Assembly (NCBI GenBank): GCA_902705825.1
Contig: CACSIL010000010.1
Span: forward strand, 1-57,885
Length of the DNA: 57,885 bases
Direction: 5' to 3'
Source of the DNA: Halioglobus japonicus
Lineage (GTDB): Bacteria > Pseudomonadota > Gammaproteobacteria > Pseudomonadales > Halieaceae
In this document: positions 8,232 through 16,606 of the stretch, one piece after another
How positions within the stretch are numbered: the stretch's first letter is position 1
How the letters are laid out: the number at the start of each line of letters is the position of its first letter
Notes under the pieces: generated by a model
The model's input: only the letters and a program-made list of their open reading frames with translations
The model's database searches: none
Told to the model about the DNA's origin: nothing
Position numbers and translations under genes: made by a program

Positions 8232-8480
8232 CTAGCTAGCCGGAGCCTCCACATGCTTACCTGGAGGCGCAATGGCCAGCGCTTGCAACTCTGCAATAAG
8301 CTGCTCAAATTGCGCTTGGCTCAACGTCGTGCCGTAATAACCATCACAGCACTCGACGAATCGGTAGCCTGATCGGGTCTTATCAATCGCGACGATCTTT
8401 TCCTGCTCTGGACCCAGGCACTCGATGATGGATGGACTGCCGGGTTCCAGTACGTCGTTGTGTCGCTCTTCGTAATCCAT
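8232..8480 (-). CDS. Small unknown protein between the two metallopeptidase genes
   Basis: 82 residues. I choose ATG 8480 (MDYEERHNDV) over longer readings because AAGGAG sits 5 bases before it. It is acidic at the N-terminus; the centre (EQEKIVAIDKTRSGYRFVECCDGYYGTTLS) looks like a small beta domain, and the C-terminus is helical (LSQAQFEQLIAELQAL). It lies in the same direction between the paralogous peptidase genes, 63 bases before copy 1 and 128 bases after copy 2. A regulator or partner of the peptidases is possible but unproven. Confidence 0.6.
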   Translation of the reverse strand: MDYEERHNDVLEPGSPSIIECLGPEQEKIVAIDKTRSGYRFVECCDGYYGTTLSQAQFEQLIAELQALAIAPPGKHVEAPAS

Positions 8481-8608
8481 GGTGACTCCTTCCTTGCCAA
8501 CGTTCATGCAAGTTTGTCTTTGTAGTTCGAACTGAGCGTGCTGTCCAGTGCTCACTGCAACTTATCGCTCCTCATCACCGGGTTAGGCGCTTAACTCGAG
8601 GAGACCAT

Positions 8609-9742
8609 TTATGTCTGTGGCGCGCGCCATGGATTGCCGTTCATAGCCAGTGTCGCCTGCCATGAAGGCCCTGGCCCGTCAAACAGCACACCTACATCAG
8701 GCCCGCCTAAGGCTAGCAGGGGATCACGCAGCAAGCCCAGAATGGCCAGACAGGTCTCTCTTCTCAGGTTGAGTACATGATCGGGGCCCTGAGAGTAGCG
8801 TGCTGTCGTGTCAGCAAATGCAGTGGCGAGGATCTGATTGATGCGGTGTCGGCGGTCTGCATCATAGAAACGGGCGCTGGGCGGCACCCGCGCATCGAGA
8901 TGGAAGAGGCGATTGAGTGTGAGCGGGTGGGTCTTTTGGAACTGACCGCTGAGCAGATCCAGGCGAGTAAAGAAATCGAACGCGCTGTGCAGGTAAAAAT
9001 GTCCTACGTCCTGCCATTGGGGTTCAAGGTAGTCGAGCGCGATCTGGTCGGCTTCGTGCTCCTGACGCTGTTGGGGGGTCAGCGATTCCTCAATAGCGGC
9101 ACCGGCGGATAGGTCGAGCGCGATTGGCGCGTCGCCGAAATGATGTTCCAGATGGGCCAGCTCATGGAGCAGTATAAAGGCTATGCCGCCTGCACTGGAG
9201 ATACGCGCCTCGTGCGCCATGGCCGGGGTTGCGAGACCCTTCATATTGGGCAGGCCGCCCTCGCCCGTAAAGTAGTGGTGCAGCAATGTCATCACCAGCG
9301 TGTTGAATAGGTTGGCCAGCGTTTGGTCGGGCAATGCCGAGATGGGATAGCAGGTATCGGCGGCGTGCGGCAGTGCGCCGATGACGTGCGCCGAATACGC
9401 AGTTGTCTCGATCAGGTCCAGCAAGCCGCTACCCACTATGATGATGCGCCGGTCGTCCCTGCGGGTTGAATACGCGGTGCACAGCGGAAAGGGCAAGACG
9501 TAAACCTCACACTCACCCAGCGCCTGACGGCTCTCGGGCCGCACCAGTGCCAGTGGCTCGCTCACGATATCAAAAAGCGCGGTGAGTGCAGGGTCTTCGC
9601 TGTCCAGCTGCAATCGCGTGCGGGCAATCTGCGCGACTTACCGATCGATCTGGGCTTGCGAGAGCTGCTGGGATGCCATCGCGCCCATCACACAGGTTCG
9701 GGCACCCAACGTGTCAATCAGCGTCTGTGTGTCCAATACCAT
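8609..9742 (-). pseudogene. HExxH metallopeptidase, copy 2, interrupted by an in-frame stop at codon 35
   Basis: Paralog of the gene at 7065-8168. From ATG 9742 (MVLDTQTLIDTLGART) the frame meets TAA at 9638-9640 and continues without shift into sequence that aligns with copy 1: VYVLPFPLCTAYS, then IIIVGSGLLDL, then HELAH at residues 193-197 against 190-194 in copy 1, then EHEADQIALDYL. The matching distance to the active site shows that the part before the stop belongs to the gene. The active site is intact, so loss may be recent, or translation may restart at TTG 9613. A sequencing error is also possible. Confidence 0.7.
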
Positions 9743-9913
9743 CGCTCGACCCTATCCCGCACATGGCGACCCCTCCTTCTGACGTGCCTTCCAATCCGGC
9801 AGATAGAACGCGCACCGCGAGCAGACCGCGAGGAAGCGGGTCTGGTATCTCCTATACCGTAGGCAACATGACGAGCACCCTCCGGTGCAACGCAGGTGGA
9901 AGGAGATTGAAGA

Positions 9914-10675
9914 ATGAAAAAGCAACCCCATCACGCCACGACCCCAATGCTGCTTGAGCGCACTCCGGGTAATACCCTCGATATCGATCGTACGATCAAT
10001 CAATTTCTCCATTCGCTGGGACATGACGACCCTACCACGCATTTCTACACCGCCCTTCGTCAGCTCTTCGTGATTGTTAACCACGTATTGTGGGAAAACA
10101 AGCTGCCCGATGATGTCCTGTTTGCTGTGAATGTCAGACGTGGCGCGGTAGGCCATTACGCGTCGGCCAGGTGGCAGCACAAAGCGGGCGATTGCGCAGA
10201 TGAAATCGCGTTCAACGGGGGCTATCTGCGTCAGGAGGGCGGCCTGCAGTTTATACAAACGTTCGTCCATGAATGCTGCCATCACTGGCAGTTTCACTGT
10301 GGCACACCCGGTAAACGGGGTTATCACAACAAGGAGTTTGCCGCCGAGATGCGCCGCGTGGGACTGGAGCCCATCAACGTGGGCGCAGGACCTGGCAAGG
10401 ATACCGGCACGCGCGTCTCGGACAAGATCATTGAAGGCGGCGCGGTAGCGGTGTTGTACCAACGCTTAATCGCGGCAGGCTTTGAAGTGACCTGGGCCCA
10501 TGCTGTGCAACAGACCAATCAATCGCCCGACCAGGACGAGTCTATTCGCCGGAAAAAACGGGCCTCCAAGACACCCTATTCCTGCCCCGCATGCCAACTC
10601 AACGCGTGGGCCAAACCTGGCGTAGCCCTGGTGTGCGGTGAGTGCGCGACCCAACTGGTGGAGCACAGCGCATGA
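9914..10675 (+). CDS. SprT-like zinc metalloprotease
   Basis: 253 residues, ATG 9914 with AAGGAG 8 bases upstream. HECCHHW at residues 119-125 with the helix before it (QFIQTFVHECCH), then GYHNKEFAAEMRRVGLEP, is the usual SprT arrangement. A C-terminal zinc ribbon (CPAC, 17 residues, CGEC) also fits. The SprT/Spartan fold includes proteases that cut DNA-bound proteins; bacterial plasmid and element copies are common but their role is not settled. The start is divergent from the metallopeptidase pair. Its stop overlaps the next small gene by ATGA. Confidence 0.85.
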   Translation: MKKQPHHATTPMLLERTPGNTLDIDRTINQFLHSLGHDDPTTHFYTALRQLFVIVNHVLWENKLPDDVLFAVNVRRGAVGHYASARWQHKAGDCADEIAFNGGYLRQEGGLQFIQTFVHECCHHWQFHCGTPGKRGYHNKEFAAEMRRVGLEPINVGAGPGKDTGTRVSDKIIEGGAVAVLYQRLIAAGFEVTWAHAVQQTNQSPDQDESIRRKKRASKTPYSCPACQLNAWAKPGVALVCGECATQLVEHSA

Positions 10676-10875
10676 GTCGTCTTGATCAGGCCATTGCCGC
10701 TGGCCATCAAAAAAGGGATGGCGAACGACACGCAGACATCACGTTGTCTCAGGGCGAGATCTCTGGCTTCCTCGCGAGCAGACGGCGAGGAAGCAGTTTC
10801 CAAAACGGGCGTAGTCTTTCTTCCTGTGGTTTGCGCACCAACGTGCGCTTGCCACCACCAATGTCTGCTGGTTAG
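10672..10875 (+). CDS. Small unknown protein coupled to the SprT-like gene
   Basis: 67 codons from ATG 10672, which overlaps the SprT-like stop in an ATGA junction, a common sign of translational coupling. The sequence MSRLDQAIAAGHQKRDGERH is plausible; the C-terminal half is basic and Ser-rich with low complexity. No family recognised. The 4-base overlap is the main support. Confidence 0.35.
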   Translation: MSRLDQAIAAGHQKRDGERHADITLSQGEISGFLASRRRGSSFQNGRSLSSCGLRTNVRLPPPMSAG

Positions 10876-10898
10876 CGCGTGCGCTGAAGCAGGTTAAC

Positions 10899-10923
10899 TG
10901 TTTTTCCCCACGTCGGGAAAACA
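10899..10923 (+). promoter_or_regulatory. Repeated hairpin motif CTGTTTTTCCC, copy 3
   Basis: CTGTTTTTCCCCACGTCGGGAAAACA forms a TTTTCCC / GGGAAAA hairpin with a six-base loop, directly before the small membrane protein gene. Related motifs precede radC and the gene at 4773-5150 in the same relative orientation. Confidence 0.45.
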
Positions 10924-11229
10924 ATGGAGTTGCAATTCTATATGACGCACCTGATTCACATACGGCCATGCACGGTATGCGGGAGATCGCCGACCGCACG
11001 GCAACGCGGTAGTGCCACCAGTGGGCTGATCTTTGTCATGTTACTGGGCAGCGTCATCTGGCTGGTCACGCTGATGCTGGGGTTTGCCAATGGCCTAATG
11101 GCAAGCGCCGGTTTTTTGGTGCTTTGGGCGCTCATCCGCGTGTGGCCGCTTGTTTTTCTTGCGGTCCTTCTTGGAGGAGTCGCTTGGCTGATCATGTACG
11201 GCTCAACGTTGCTGAATGTCTTTTTCTAA
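10924..11229 (+). CDS. Small inner-membrane protein
   Basis: Up to 101 residues; ATG 10924 and ATG 10942 are both possible starts. After a basic N-terminal 35 residues with CTVC there are two or three hydrophobic segments (GLIFVMLLGSVIWLVTLML, then LMASAGFLVLWALIRVWPL, then VFLAVLLGGVAWLIMYG). It lies 19 bases before a run of overlapping genes that includes the coupling ATPase, so it may belong to that operon. Family unknown. Confidence 0.55.
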   Translation: MELQFYMTHLIHIRPCTVCGRSPTARQRGSATSGLIFVMLLGSVIWLVTLMLGFANGLMASAGFLVLWALIRVWPLVFLAVLLGGVAWLIMYGSTLLNVFF

Positions 11230-11248
11230 TTGACCCTGGAGAACTGAG

Positions 11249-11605
11249 ATGTCTGACAATCAACGCACGTCAAAATCGGACAACAACGATGCCGCCTGGG
11301 CGTCTCTGGTGGCGCATCTGAACACGGTGCAGCCGCTGCCATCCGCCCTGATCCGCGCCGCCTATCTGGAACACGTGGCCCAGCAAAGAAGCGCCTGGTG
11401 CGCCTTGCGGGCCGAATGCCTGGAGCTGCGCCATACCTGGGTGGATGCGGCTGAGCTGATCAAACCCTCACTGGCGGACGGCCTGACGCCACACCTGGAC
11501 GGCGTGGTGCGTGACCATGCCCTTCGGTCCCCACTTAAACCGTCACTCCCGCGCGCGGGTCTCTGGGCGCGCGTGCGTGATGACATCCGGAGGTTCTTCC
11601 AATGA
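11249..11605 (+). CDS. Small soluble protein, first gene of the coupling-ATPase operon
   Basis: 118 residues, ATG 11249 after GGAGAA. It is helical and soluble, with WASLVAHLNTVQPLPSALIRAAYLEHVAQQRSAW near residues 13-45. The stop overlaps the start of the next gene by 4 bases (ATGA), so they are co-translated. No family recognised. Membership in a tightly packed operon supports it as real. Confidence 0.65.
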   Translation: MSDNQRTSKSDNNDAAWASLVAHLNTVQPLPSALIRAAYLEHVAQQRSAWCALRAECLELRHTWVDAAELIKPSLADGLTPHLDGVVRDHALRSPLKPSLPRAGLWARVRDDIRRFFQ

Positions 11606-12624
11606 CAGAGCAAAGACCTGAACCACTGCCCAATGAAGTCCATTCGCAGGCCGATGGCCGCGCGCTGATCATCGCGATCGCACGCCACCGTTTAGCCGCA
11701 CTCGGTGTGTATACCCGCAGCGGGCTGGCCTGGATCGCCAACTCCCTGGGCATCGCATTTGTGGTCGCCATAGACGTCACGGTATCTGGTCAAATCGGCA
11801 GATTCTTTTTTGAGCCCATTCCTGGTGCCACGCAAATCGGCCTATTTGGTTGGAAGACCGTCCTCGCCGCCACCCTGTTGAGTGCGCTGGTCCAGCACCT
11901 GGCCTCACAGCGAAAACAGACTTCGGCCGTCTTGCGCCTGATTGATGAATGGGCCCCGCGCTTTGCCCTGATCTACATTGCCGGTGCGTCACTGCTGCTG
12001 ATGGCCACCATGAGCGGTGCGATCTATCCCGAGGGGGCATCCGAGTTTAGTGATGCTGACGTCCCGGTGTTGTCCCAGCTGATCAATGACTTTAGTGCTG
12101 GTCTGCTAAATCCCGTGGCCAAGCTCGCCTTTGCCCTGGGCTTTGGTACAGTGTTGGTCGGCACCATCTTTGCGCTCTCGAAGCTGCTCGACGGCTGGTT
12201 TACGGCCCTGAGGCAGATTGTGGACAAGGCTACGCACGCCCGTGCCTTGGCGCAGGCCGCGCAGGTGGTCACCACCACTCGGGTGGACTACCGCCACAAG
12301 GCCGCGCGCTATAACGCCGCCATTGCCCATCCCGTGTCCGATGAACAACTGGCTTTTGCCCTGATGGTCTATCAAACCGCTGCCGCTGTGATCGCCGATT
12401 TGCGGTCGCACGCCAACAAGCGACCACAGGCGCAGTTCCCATCATATCGCTCGCCCGCCAGTGAGGTCACCGGCGAGGCCATCGACACACTGGCAGCGTC
12501 CTGCACCTTAAATGCCATCCTGGCCGCGATCCGTACCCAGGACACCCAGGATAGCCGCAAGGGCTCAGACACAACCGGCAAAACCGATAAAACCGATACC
12601 CCAAATACGGAGGATTCCCCATGA
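11602..12624 (+). CDS. Multi-pass membrane protein of the mobilisation operon
   Basis: 340 residues, ATG 11602, overlapping both neighbours by 4 bases. There are about four membrane segments (SLGIAFVVAIDVTVSG, TVLAATLLSALVQHL, FALIYIAGASLLLMATMSG, LAFALGFGTVLVGTIFAL) and a cytoplasmic helical region. The C-terminal tail is rich in Thr, Asp and Lys. Position just before a coupling ATPase suggests a membrane partner of that ATPase. I do not recognise a named family. Confidence 0.65.
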   Translation: MTEQRPEPLPNEVHSQADGRALIIAIARHRLAALGVYTRSGLAWIANSLGIAFVVAIDVTVSGQIGRFFFEPIPGATQIGLFGWKTVLAATLLSALVQHLASQRKQTSAVLRLIDEWAPRFALIYIAGASLLLMATMSGAIYPEGASEFSDADVPVLSQLINDFSAGLLNPVAKLAFALGFGTVLVGTIFALSKLLDGWFTALRQIVDKATHARALAQAAQVVTTTRVDYRHKAARYNAAIAHPVSDEQLAFALMVYQTAAAVIADLRSHANKRPQAQFPSYRSPASEVTGEAIDTLAASCTLNAILAAIRTQDTQDSRKGSDTTGKTDKTDTPNTEDSP

Positions 12625-13274
12625 GAGCGTTTGAACACAATTTAGTACGACTGATCATAGCCGCCAACCTGACTGCCCCCCTGGTCCACGCCGGTGATCT
12701 GGTGATTGGCGCAGACGTCTCGGCATCCGTGGCGCTGGTGAGTAGTCAGGACTATGCCGATGCGGTGGCCCAGCAGGTGTACCGCAAGGTCATCACCATG
12801 GAATACGGCGATCGAGTGGTTCTGAAAACTCTGGGTGATGGCGGTATTCAGCACGTAAAAGGCCAGTCGCTACAAATCACCCGCCAGATGCCGCCCCAAC
12901 GCGCGGCCAGTCAGGTCGCTGCGGCGATCCGGGACTTCCCCAACAGGGGCCAGAGCGAAAGCTCAACCAACGTGTTGGGCTTTCTGGAGAACAATCGCTT
13001 TGATTGCACCTCCGAGGGCGCTGCGGTGTGGCTTCTGACCGACGCCATTGAACAGAGCGCTGAGGTTAGCGGCAATGCGCTGCTGCAGGGTAAGCCACTC
13101 CCTGCACCCTTTGCACAAACCCTCGAAGGCTGCGAGGTCGTCATGATCGGTGTAGGCCGCCTGGCCGGTGGCGGCACGCTGCCGCGTTCACAACTGCAGG
13201 CGCTAAAAACGGCCTGGACCGATTGGCTCACACTGGCCGGTGCTACCACCATAACGCTTCAAGTGAATCCCTAA
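12621..13274 (+). CDS. Exported vWA-like protein of the mobilisation operon
   Basis: 217 residues, ATG 12621, coupled to the gene before (ATGA). Residues 1-24 look like a signal peptide ending VHA. Directly after it comes D32-V-S34-A-S36, the DxSxS metal-ion site of von Willebrand A domains. A Thr (SSTNVLGFL) and an Asp (VWLLTDAIEQ) stand at the positions expected for the rest of the site. vWA domains bind proteins through a metal ion. Exported and next to a coupling ATPase, it could act in the periplasm in recognition or in channel assembly; this is inference. Confidence 0.65.
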   Translation: MRAFEHNLVRLIIAANLTAPLVHAGDLVIGADVSASVALVSSQDYADAVAQQVYRKVITMEYGDRVVLKTLGDGGIQHVKGQSLQITRQMPPQRAASQVAAAIRDFPNRGQSESSTNVLGFLENNRFDCTSEGAAVWLLTDAIEQSAEVSGNALLQGKPLPAPFAQTLEGCEVVMIGVGRLAGGGTLPRSQLQALKTAWTDWLTLAGATTITLQVNP

Positions 13275-13275
13275 G

Positions 13276-15060
13276 GTGAGTGCCGTGCAGTCCAAGCCAC
13301 AACCCGCATCCCCCTCATCACAGAGTGTGATGGGTCTCTTGATGGTGACCGGCCTCGCGGTCTGGGCCACGCTGCAATTGGGTCCCGTCTTGGTCGGAGG
13401 AGACATACAGCCTCTCCCCGCCTTCACGGCAGGCCTCGCCGTCCTGGGTGCATTGCGTTTGGTCGTTGCATTACTGAACCAACTCGCCCGGCTCCTCGAC
13501 TGGCGGGCCAGCCACACGGCCACCGGTAAAGAGGGCACCGCCCGCTGGGGCACACTCAAAGACCTGCGGGATGAGCTTGCATCCAAGGATGAGGGCCCGT
13601 TCTGGGGCACCCTGGTCGACAAGCCTAACCGTGGCCTGTTTATACCGTTCAGCTCGAACGCCTATGTTATTGGTCCATCCGGGGTGGGTAAGGGGCATAC
13701 CGCTGTTGTCCCGATGATCCTGACGATTATGGAGTCCAAAATCATCACCGATTTTAAGCCAGAACTGTTGATGATTTGCAAAAAAGCACTGGAGGCCATG
13801 GGCCAGGTGGTAGTTCCCCTGAACCCCTTCGGCAAGTACGAAGACCGAGTGGGTCCAACCGAGTGCCTGAACCCACTGGATGTCATCACCGATGACCTGT
13901 TCCGGCCGGGTGGCCTGCGTGACATCTTCGGTGACGCCAGAGACATGGCAATGCAGCTTCACGGGGAACCGGTCAAGGGCGAAGGGGAGAATAAGTTTTT
14001 CCGGTCCGGCACACGCAAGCTGATCACGATGGCCAGCCTCATCAACTGCATGTTCGACGGGTACGACGCCACGCTGGGCGATGTCTCTCGTTTACTGGAA
14101 GACCGAGATGCGTTTGAGAATGAGCTGCGGGCCATTGTCGGGGTGGATATGAAGGGCAATCCCCACCCCAATGGTCCCCTGGTACTGGAGTCCGCTGATT
14201 GGGCCATCGATCAACCGCCAAACGATGTCCGTGCTTTTGTGAAAACCCTGCGCGGCAGAGCCAAAGGCTTACTCGCACTGATGTGTAAGGGGGATGGTCG
14301 TACCTACGATTCCTTTGCCGAAGGCGCAGAGCAATCCCTGGCCCAGTTTGGGTTCGGGCGCTTGTCATCGTCGCTGGGCCGATCAACGTTCGACTTTGAT
14401 GAAATCAAATCGGGCAAAAGGGCCGTTAATGTGTTTTTGGTGGGCGATGCCAGCCGCACTGAGGCCACGGAAGATTACTTCGGGCTGATGCAGTGGTACA
14501 TGCAGCTCAAGCTCAAGCGCCACCCCAATAAAGATGTGCCGGTGTATCAGATCAATGATGAGGCCAGCAATTACAGCGTCTATGGCCTGGTCGCCCTCAA
14601 AACCTGGGGGAGAGGCTTTGGGATCAGAACGATTGAGTTTTTTCAGAACTTCGCCGCCTACGGTGAAAAACACGGTGACCATGCGGTTGATGTGTTGAAC
14701 TCTGAAGCCGAGATCAAGTTGATCCTGCCGGGCCAGCGGTCCGCCTCCACGATAAAGCAGATCGCGGAAGTGCTGGGCAATGATTCTGTCATGACCGCTA
14801 GTTTGTCGGCGGGGCAGGACGACAGTGGTTTGCATGAACACATGAGTGAGAGTGCACGGCCCCTGGCCACCGAGGATGAAATCCGGCGCAGTGCGCACGG
14901 TACTTTGATCGTGCGCCAGCACTATCCCTTCCAGCAGGTCCCCGTGTCGTACTCGGAGATTAATCCCCTGCGTGACTTGGCGGACATCAATCCGCACCAC
15001 GGGGTGCCGTTCCTGAAAAAAGTGAAGCTCAAGCTTAAAGGCTGGAGGACGTTCGTATGA
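13276..15060 (+). CDS. VirD4/TraG-type coupling ATPase (T4CP)
   Basis: 594 residues from GTG 13276, one base after the previous stop. Two N-terminal membrane segments (residues 15-60) are followed by Walker A GPSGVGKG near residue 134 and Walker B-type NDEAS near residue 425, then IRTIEFFQNFAAYGEKHG. This is the layout of coupling proteins that bring relaxase-bound DNA to a type IV secretion channel. In conjugative and mobilisable elements they work with a relaxase, which I do not see here. The stop overlaps the next gene by ATGA. Confidence 0.88.
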   Translation: MSAVQSKPQPASPSSQSVMGLLMVTGLAVWATLQLGPVLVGGDIQPLPAFTAGLAVLGALRLVVALLNQLARLLDWRASHTATGKEGTARWGTLKDLRDELASKDEGPFWGTLVDKPNRGLFIPFSSNAYVIGPSGVGKGHTAVVPMILTIMESKIITDFKPELLMICKKALEAMGQVVVPLNPFGKYEDRVGPTECLNPLDVITDDLFRPGGLRDIFGDARDMAMQLHGEPVKGEGENKFFRSGTRKLITMASLINCMFDGYDATLGDVSRLLEDRDAFENELRAIVGVDMKGNPHPNGPLVLESADWAIDQPPNDVRAFVKTLRGRAKGLLALMCKGDGRTYDSFAEGAEQSLAQFGFGRLSSSLGRSTFDFDEIKSGKRAVNVFLVGDASRTEATEDYFGLMQWYMQLKLKRHPNKDVPVYQINDEASNYSVYGLVALKTWGRGFGIRTIEFFQNFAAYGEKHGDHAVDVLNSEAEIKLILPGQRSASTIKQIAEVLGNDSVMTASLSAGQDDSGLHEHMSESARPLATEDEIRRSAHGTLIVRQHYPFQQVPVSYSEINPLRDLADINPHHGVPFLKKVKLKLKGWRTFV

Positions 15061-15338
15061 GCCGTTACACCCATCGCAAGGTTAGACCGTTGCGCATTGT
15101 CGCGATGCTGCTGCGAGGCGTAGGCCGCTTACTCGCCCGGTGGCCATTGCTGCTTCTGGTCGGGTTCCTGATCTCGCCTATCGGACCGCACCTGCGGGTG
15201 CAGTACACCTATGAATTGCGCGGTACACACCGGCAGATGTTGGATTGTGACTATCTGGGGTCGCGTGGGTTTGTGACCTATGTGCGTTATGGGGAATGCC
15301 CCTTAATCACCATTTTGGATAACCGTGAGGATCGATGA
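15057..15338 (+). CDS. Small membrane protein coupled to the T4CP
   Basis: 93 residues, ATG 15057 in a 4-base overlap. One membrane segment (LLARWPLLLLVGFLISPIG) follows a basic N-terminus; the rest, with two Cys and YELRGTHRQMLDCDYL, would face the periplasm. No named family. Operon position suggests a role with the coupling ATPase. Confidence 0.6.
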   Translation: MSRYTHRKVRPLRIVAMLLRGVGRLLARWPLLLLVGFLISPIGPHLRVQYTYELRGTHRQMLDCDYLGSRGFVTYVRYGECPLITILDNREDR

Positions 15339-15449
15339 GGACCTGTGAGCAAAACGGGCGATAAAACGTAAGGCAACACACGGCCAGGTGGCCTCGCCTT
15401 CACCGCTGGGCCGTGCAATCAATGACGAAGGCACATAGAGGACATTACA

Positions 15450-15758
15450 ATGAACACACAAAGCAACGAGGCACCGGCGGACAATACCGCCCAGGGCCGC
15501 AAACCGGACTTTATCGCTTACAACGTCACGGAAGGCAAAGGCGGTAAAGGCTACTTCCATAAAGTCGGCGCAGCCTGGCAGCATAAGGATGGTCAGGGCT
15601 ATGACCTGCAACTGGACAGTATGCCAGTCGGTGGTCGGGTCACCCTGCGGGAACAGCGTGAGGAGCGATTGCAGGAGCTGGACGGTCAGCGTCAGGCCCA
15701 GCACTCCGAACAGGTCCCGACGCAAGCCATAAATCAGGGCCATGAGCAAGAACGCTAA
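15450..15758 (+). CDS. Conserved mobile-element protein of unknown function
   Basis: 102 residues, ATG 15450 after AGAGGA. The pattern KPDFIAYNVTEGKGGKGYFHKVGAAWQHK then GYDLQLDSMPVGGRVTLR is one I know from small proteins beside mobilisation genes on plasmids and integrative elements of proteobacteria. Their function is not known to me. The C-terminal tail is rich in Gln, Arg and Glu. It overlaps the next gene by 17 bases. Confidence 0.7.
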   Translation: MNTQSNEAPADNTAQGRKPDFIAYNVTEGKGGKGYFHKVGAAWQHKDGQGYDLQLDSMPVGGRVTLREQREERLQELDGQRQAQHSEQVPTQAINQGHEQER

Positions 15759-16137
15759 ACGGCCCAGTCGGCTGAGCTTCGCAGGGCGTGATCCGGACCT
15801 GCGCCGGGACACCCCTGCGTCTTTACAATCACAATCGCCGGTGCAACCGGCCTTTGAGCAGGTGCGTGATCCACTGATCCGTGCGCAGCACAAGGCCATG
15901 GAAAAAACCGAAGCCCAGCGCCGGGGTGAAAGCGGACGCGGTTCCACGATGGTGAAACTGGACAAGCCTTTCCCGGAACTGCGCCCAAAGAATGATAACT
16001 CTCAGATCAGGCCTGCTTTTAATCAAGCCTGGCTGCAGGAGCAGCGGGCTGCGCGAAAAGCGGAGCTCGAAGACCAACGAGAAGCACTGCCCTCACGGGA
16101 AAGAGAGCCCGCCCCTACGCAGGAGTGGACACGATAA
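15742..16137 (+). CDS. Unknown charged protein of the mobilisation operon
   Basis: 131 residues, ATG 15742. It is rich in Arg, Glu, Gln and Pro with no hydrophobic core region, and is probably largely disordered. RPSRLSFAGRDPDLRRDTPAS and GRGSTMVKLDKPFPELRP are its more distinctive parts. Its 17-base overlap with the gene before points to shared translation. It could be a DNA-processing accessory protein; no family recognised. Confidence 0.5.
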   Translation: MSKNAKRPSRLSFAGRDPDLRRDTPASLQSQSPVQPAFEQVRDPLIRAQHKAMEKTEAQRRGESGRGSTMVKLDKPFPELRPKNDNSQIRPAFNQAWLQEQRAARKAELEDQREALPSREREPAPTQEWTR

Positions 16138-16255
16138 TGGCTACATCTTTAATAGGATTCGAGGGCCGAATACATCTGATATCCCTGAAAGTCCATGATG
16201 CGGCTTTGCCGGGAGTGAGAATAAGCCAACGGACTAACGCGGCACAGGAGGCGCT

Positions 16256-16606
16256 ATGAAAGACGACATAAACACAGGCGACGGGGGCCAACACAGCGAG
16301 CCCGACATGGCCGACCCGCTGGCCTTCCCCACATTGGCTTATGACGTGGACAAATACCGAGCAGCGCTACCAGAGGGTGAAATCCCTGAAGAAGAGGCAC
16401 AAGCCTACCTGGAAGCTCTCTGGCACATCATGCACACGCTCGTTGATATGGGCATGGACCTCAACCCTGCCCACAGTTTAATTGACCACCCCAGTGAGAA
16501 AACTGGCACTGATTCTGAAAAGTCAGTACAACAAACTGTTAGCCCCTCCTTCAACCAGAGGGGCAGCCGTGAAGCGAAACAAGAGAAAGAGAAAGCCGAT
16601 GAGTGA
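16256..16606 (+). CDS. Small acidic protein upstream of the recombinase
   Basis: 116 residues, ATG 16256 after AGGAGG about 6 bases upstream. It is acidic, with a helical core (EAQAYLEALWHIMHTLVDMGMDL) and a polar tail. Its stop codon lies inside the start of the recombinase gene (8-base overlap), so expression of the two is probably linked. A recombination accessory or control role is possible from position alone. Confidence 0.55.
   Translation: MKDDINTGDGGQHSEPDMADPLAFPTLAYDVDKYRAALPEGEIPEEEAQAYLEALWHIMHTLVDMGMDLNPAHSLIDHPSEKTGTDSEKSVQQTVSPSFNQRGSREAKQEKEKADE

Noticed and set aside
16482..16598. Upstream extension of the recombinase (start at 16482)
   Set aside because: These codons overlap the preceding gene in another frame; the catalytic domain begins right after ATG 16599, which shows the usual short overlap.
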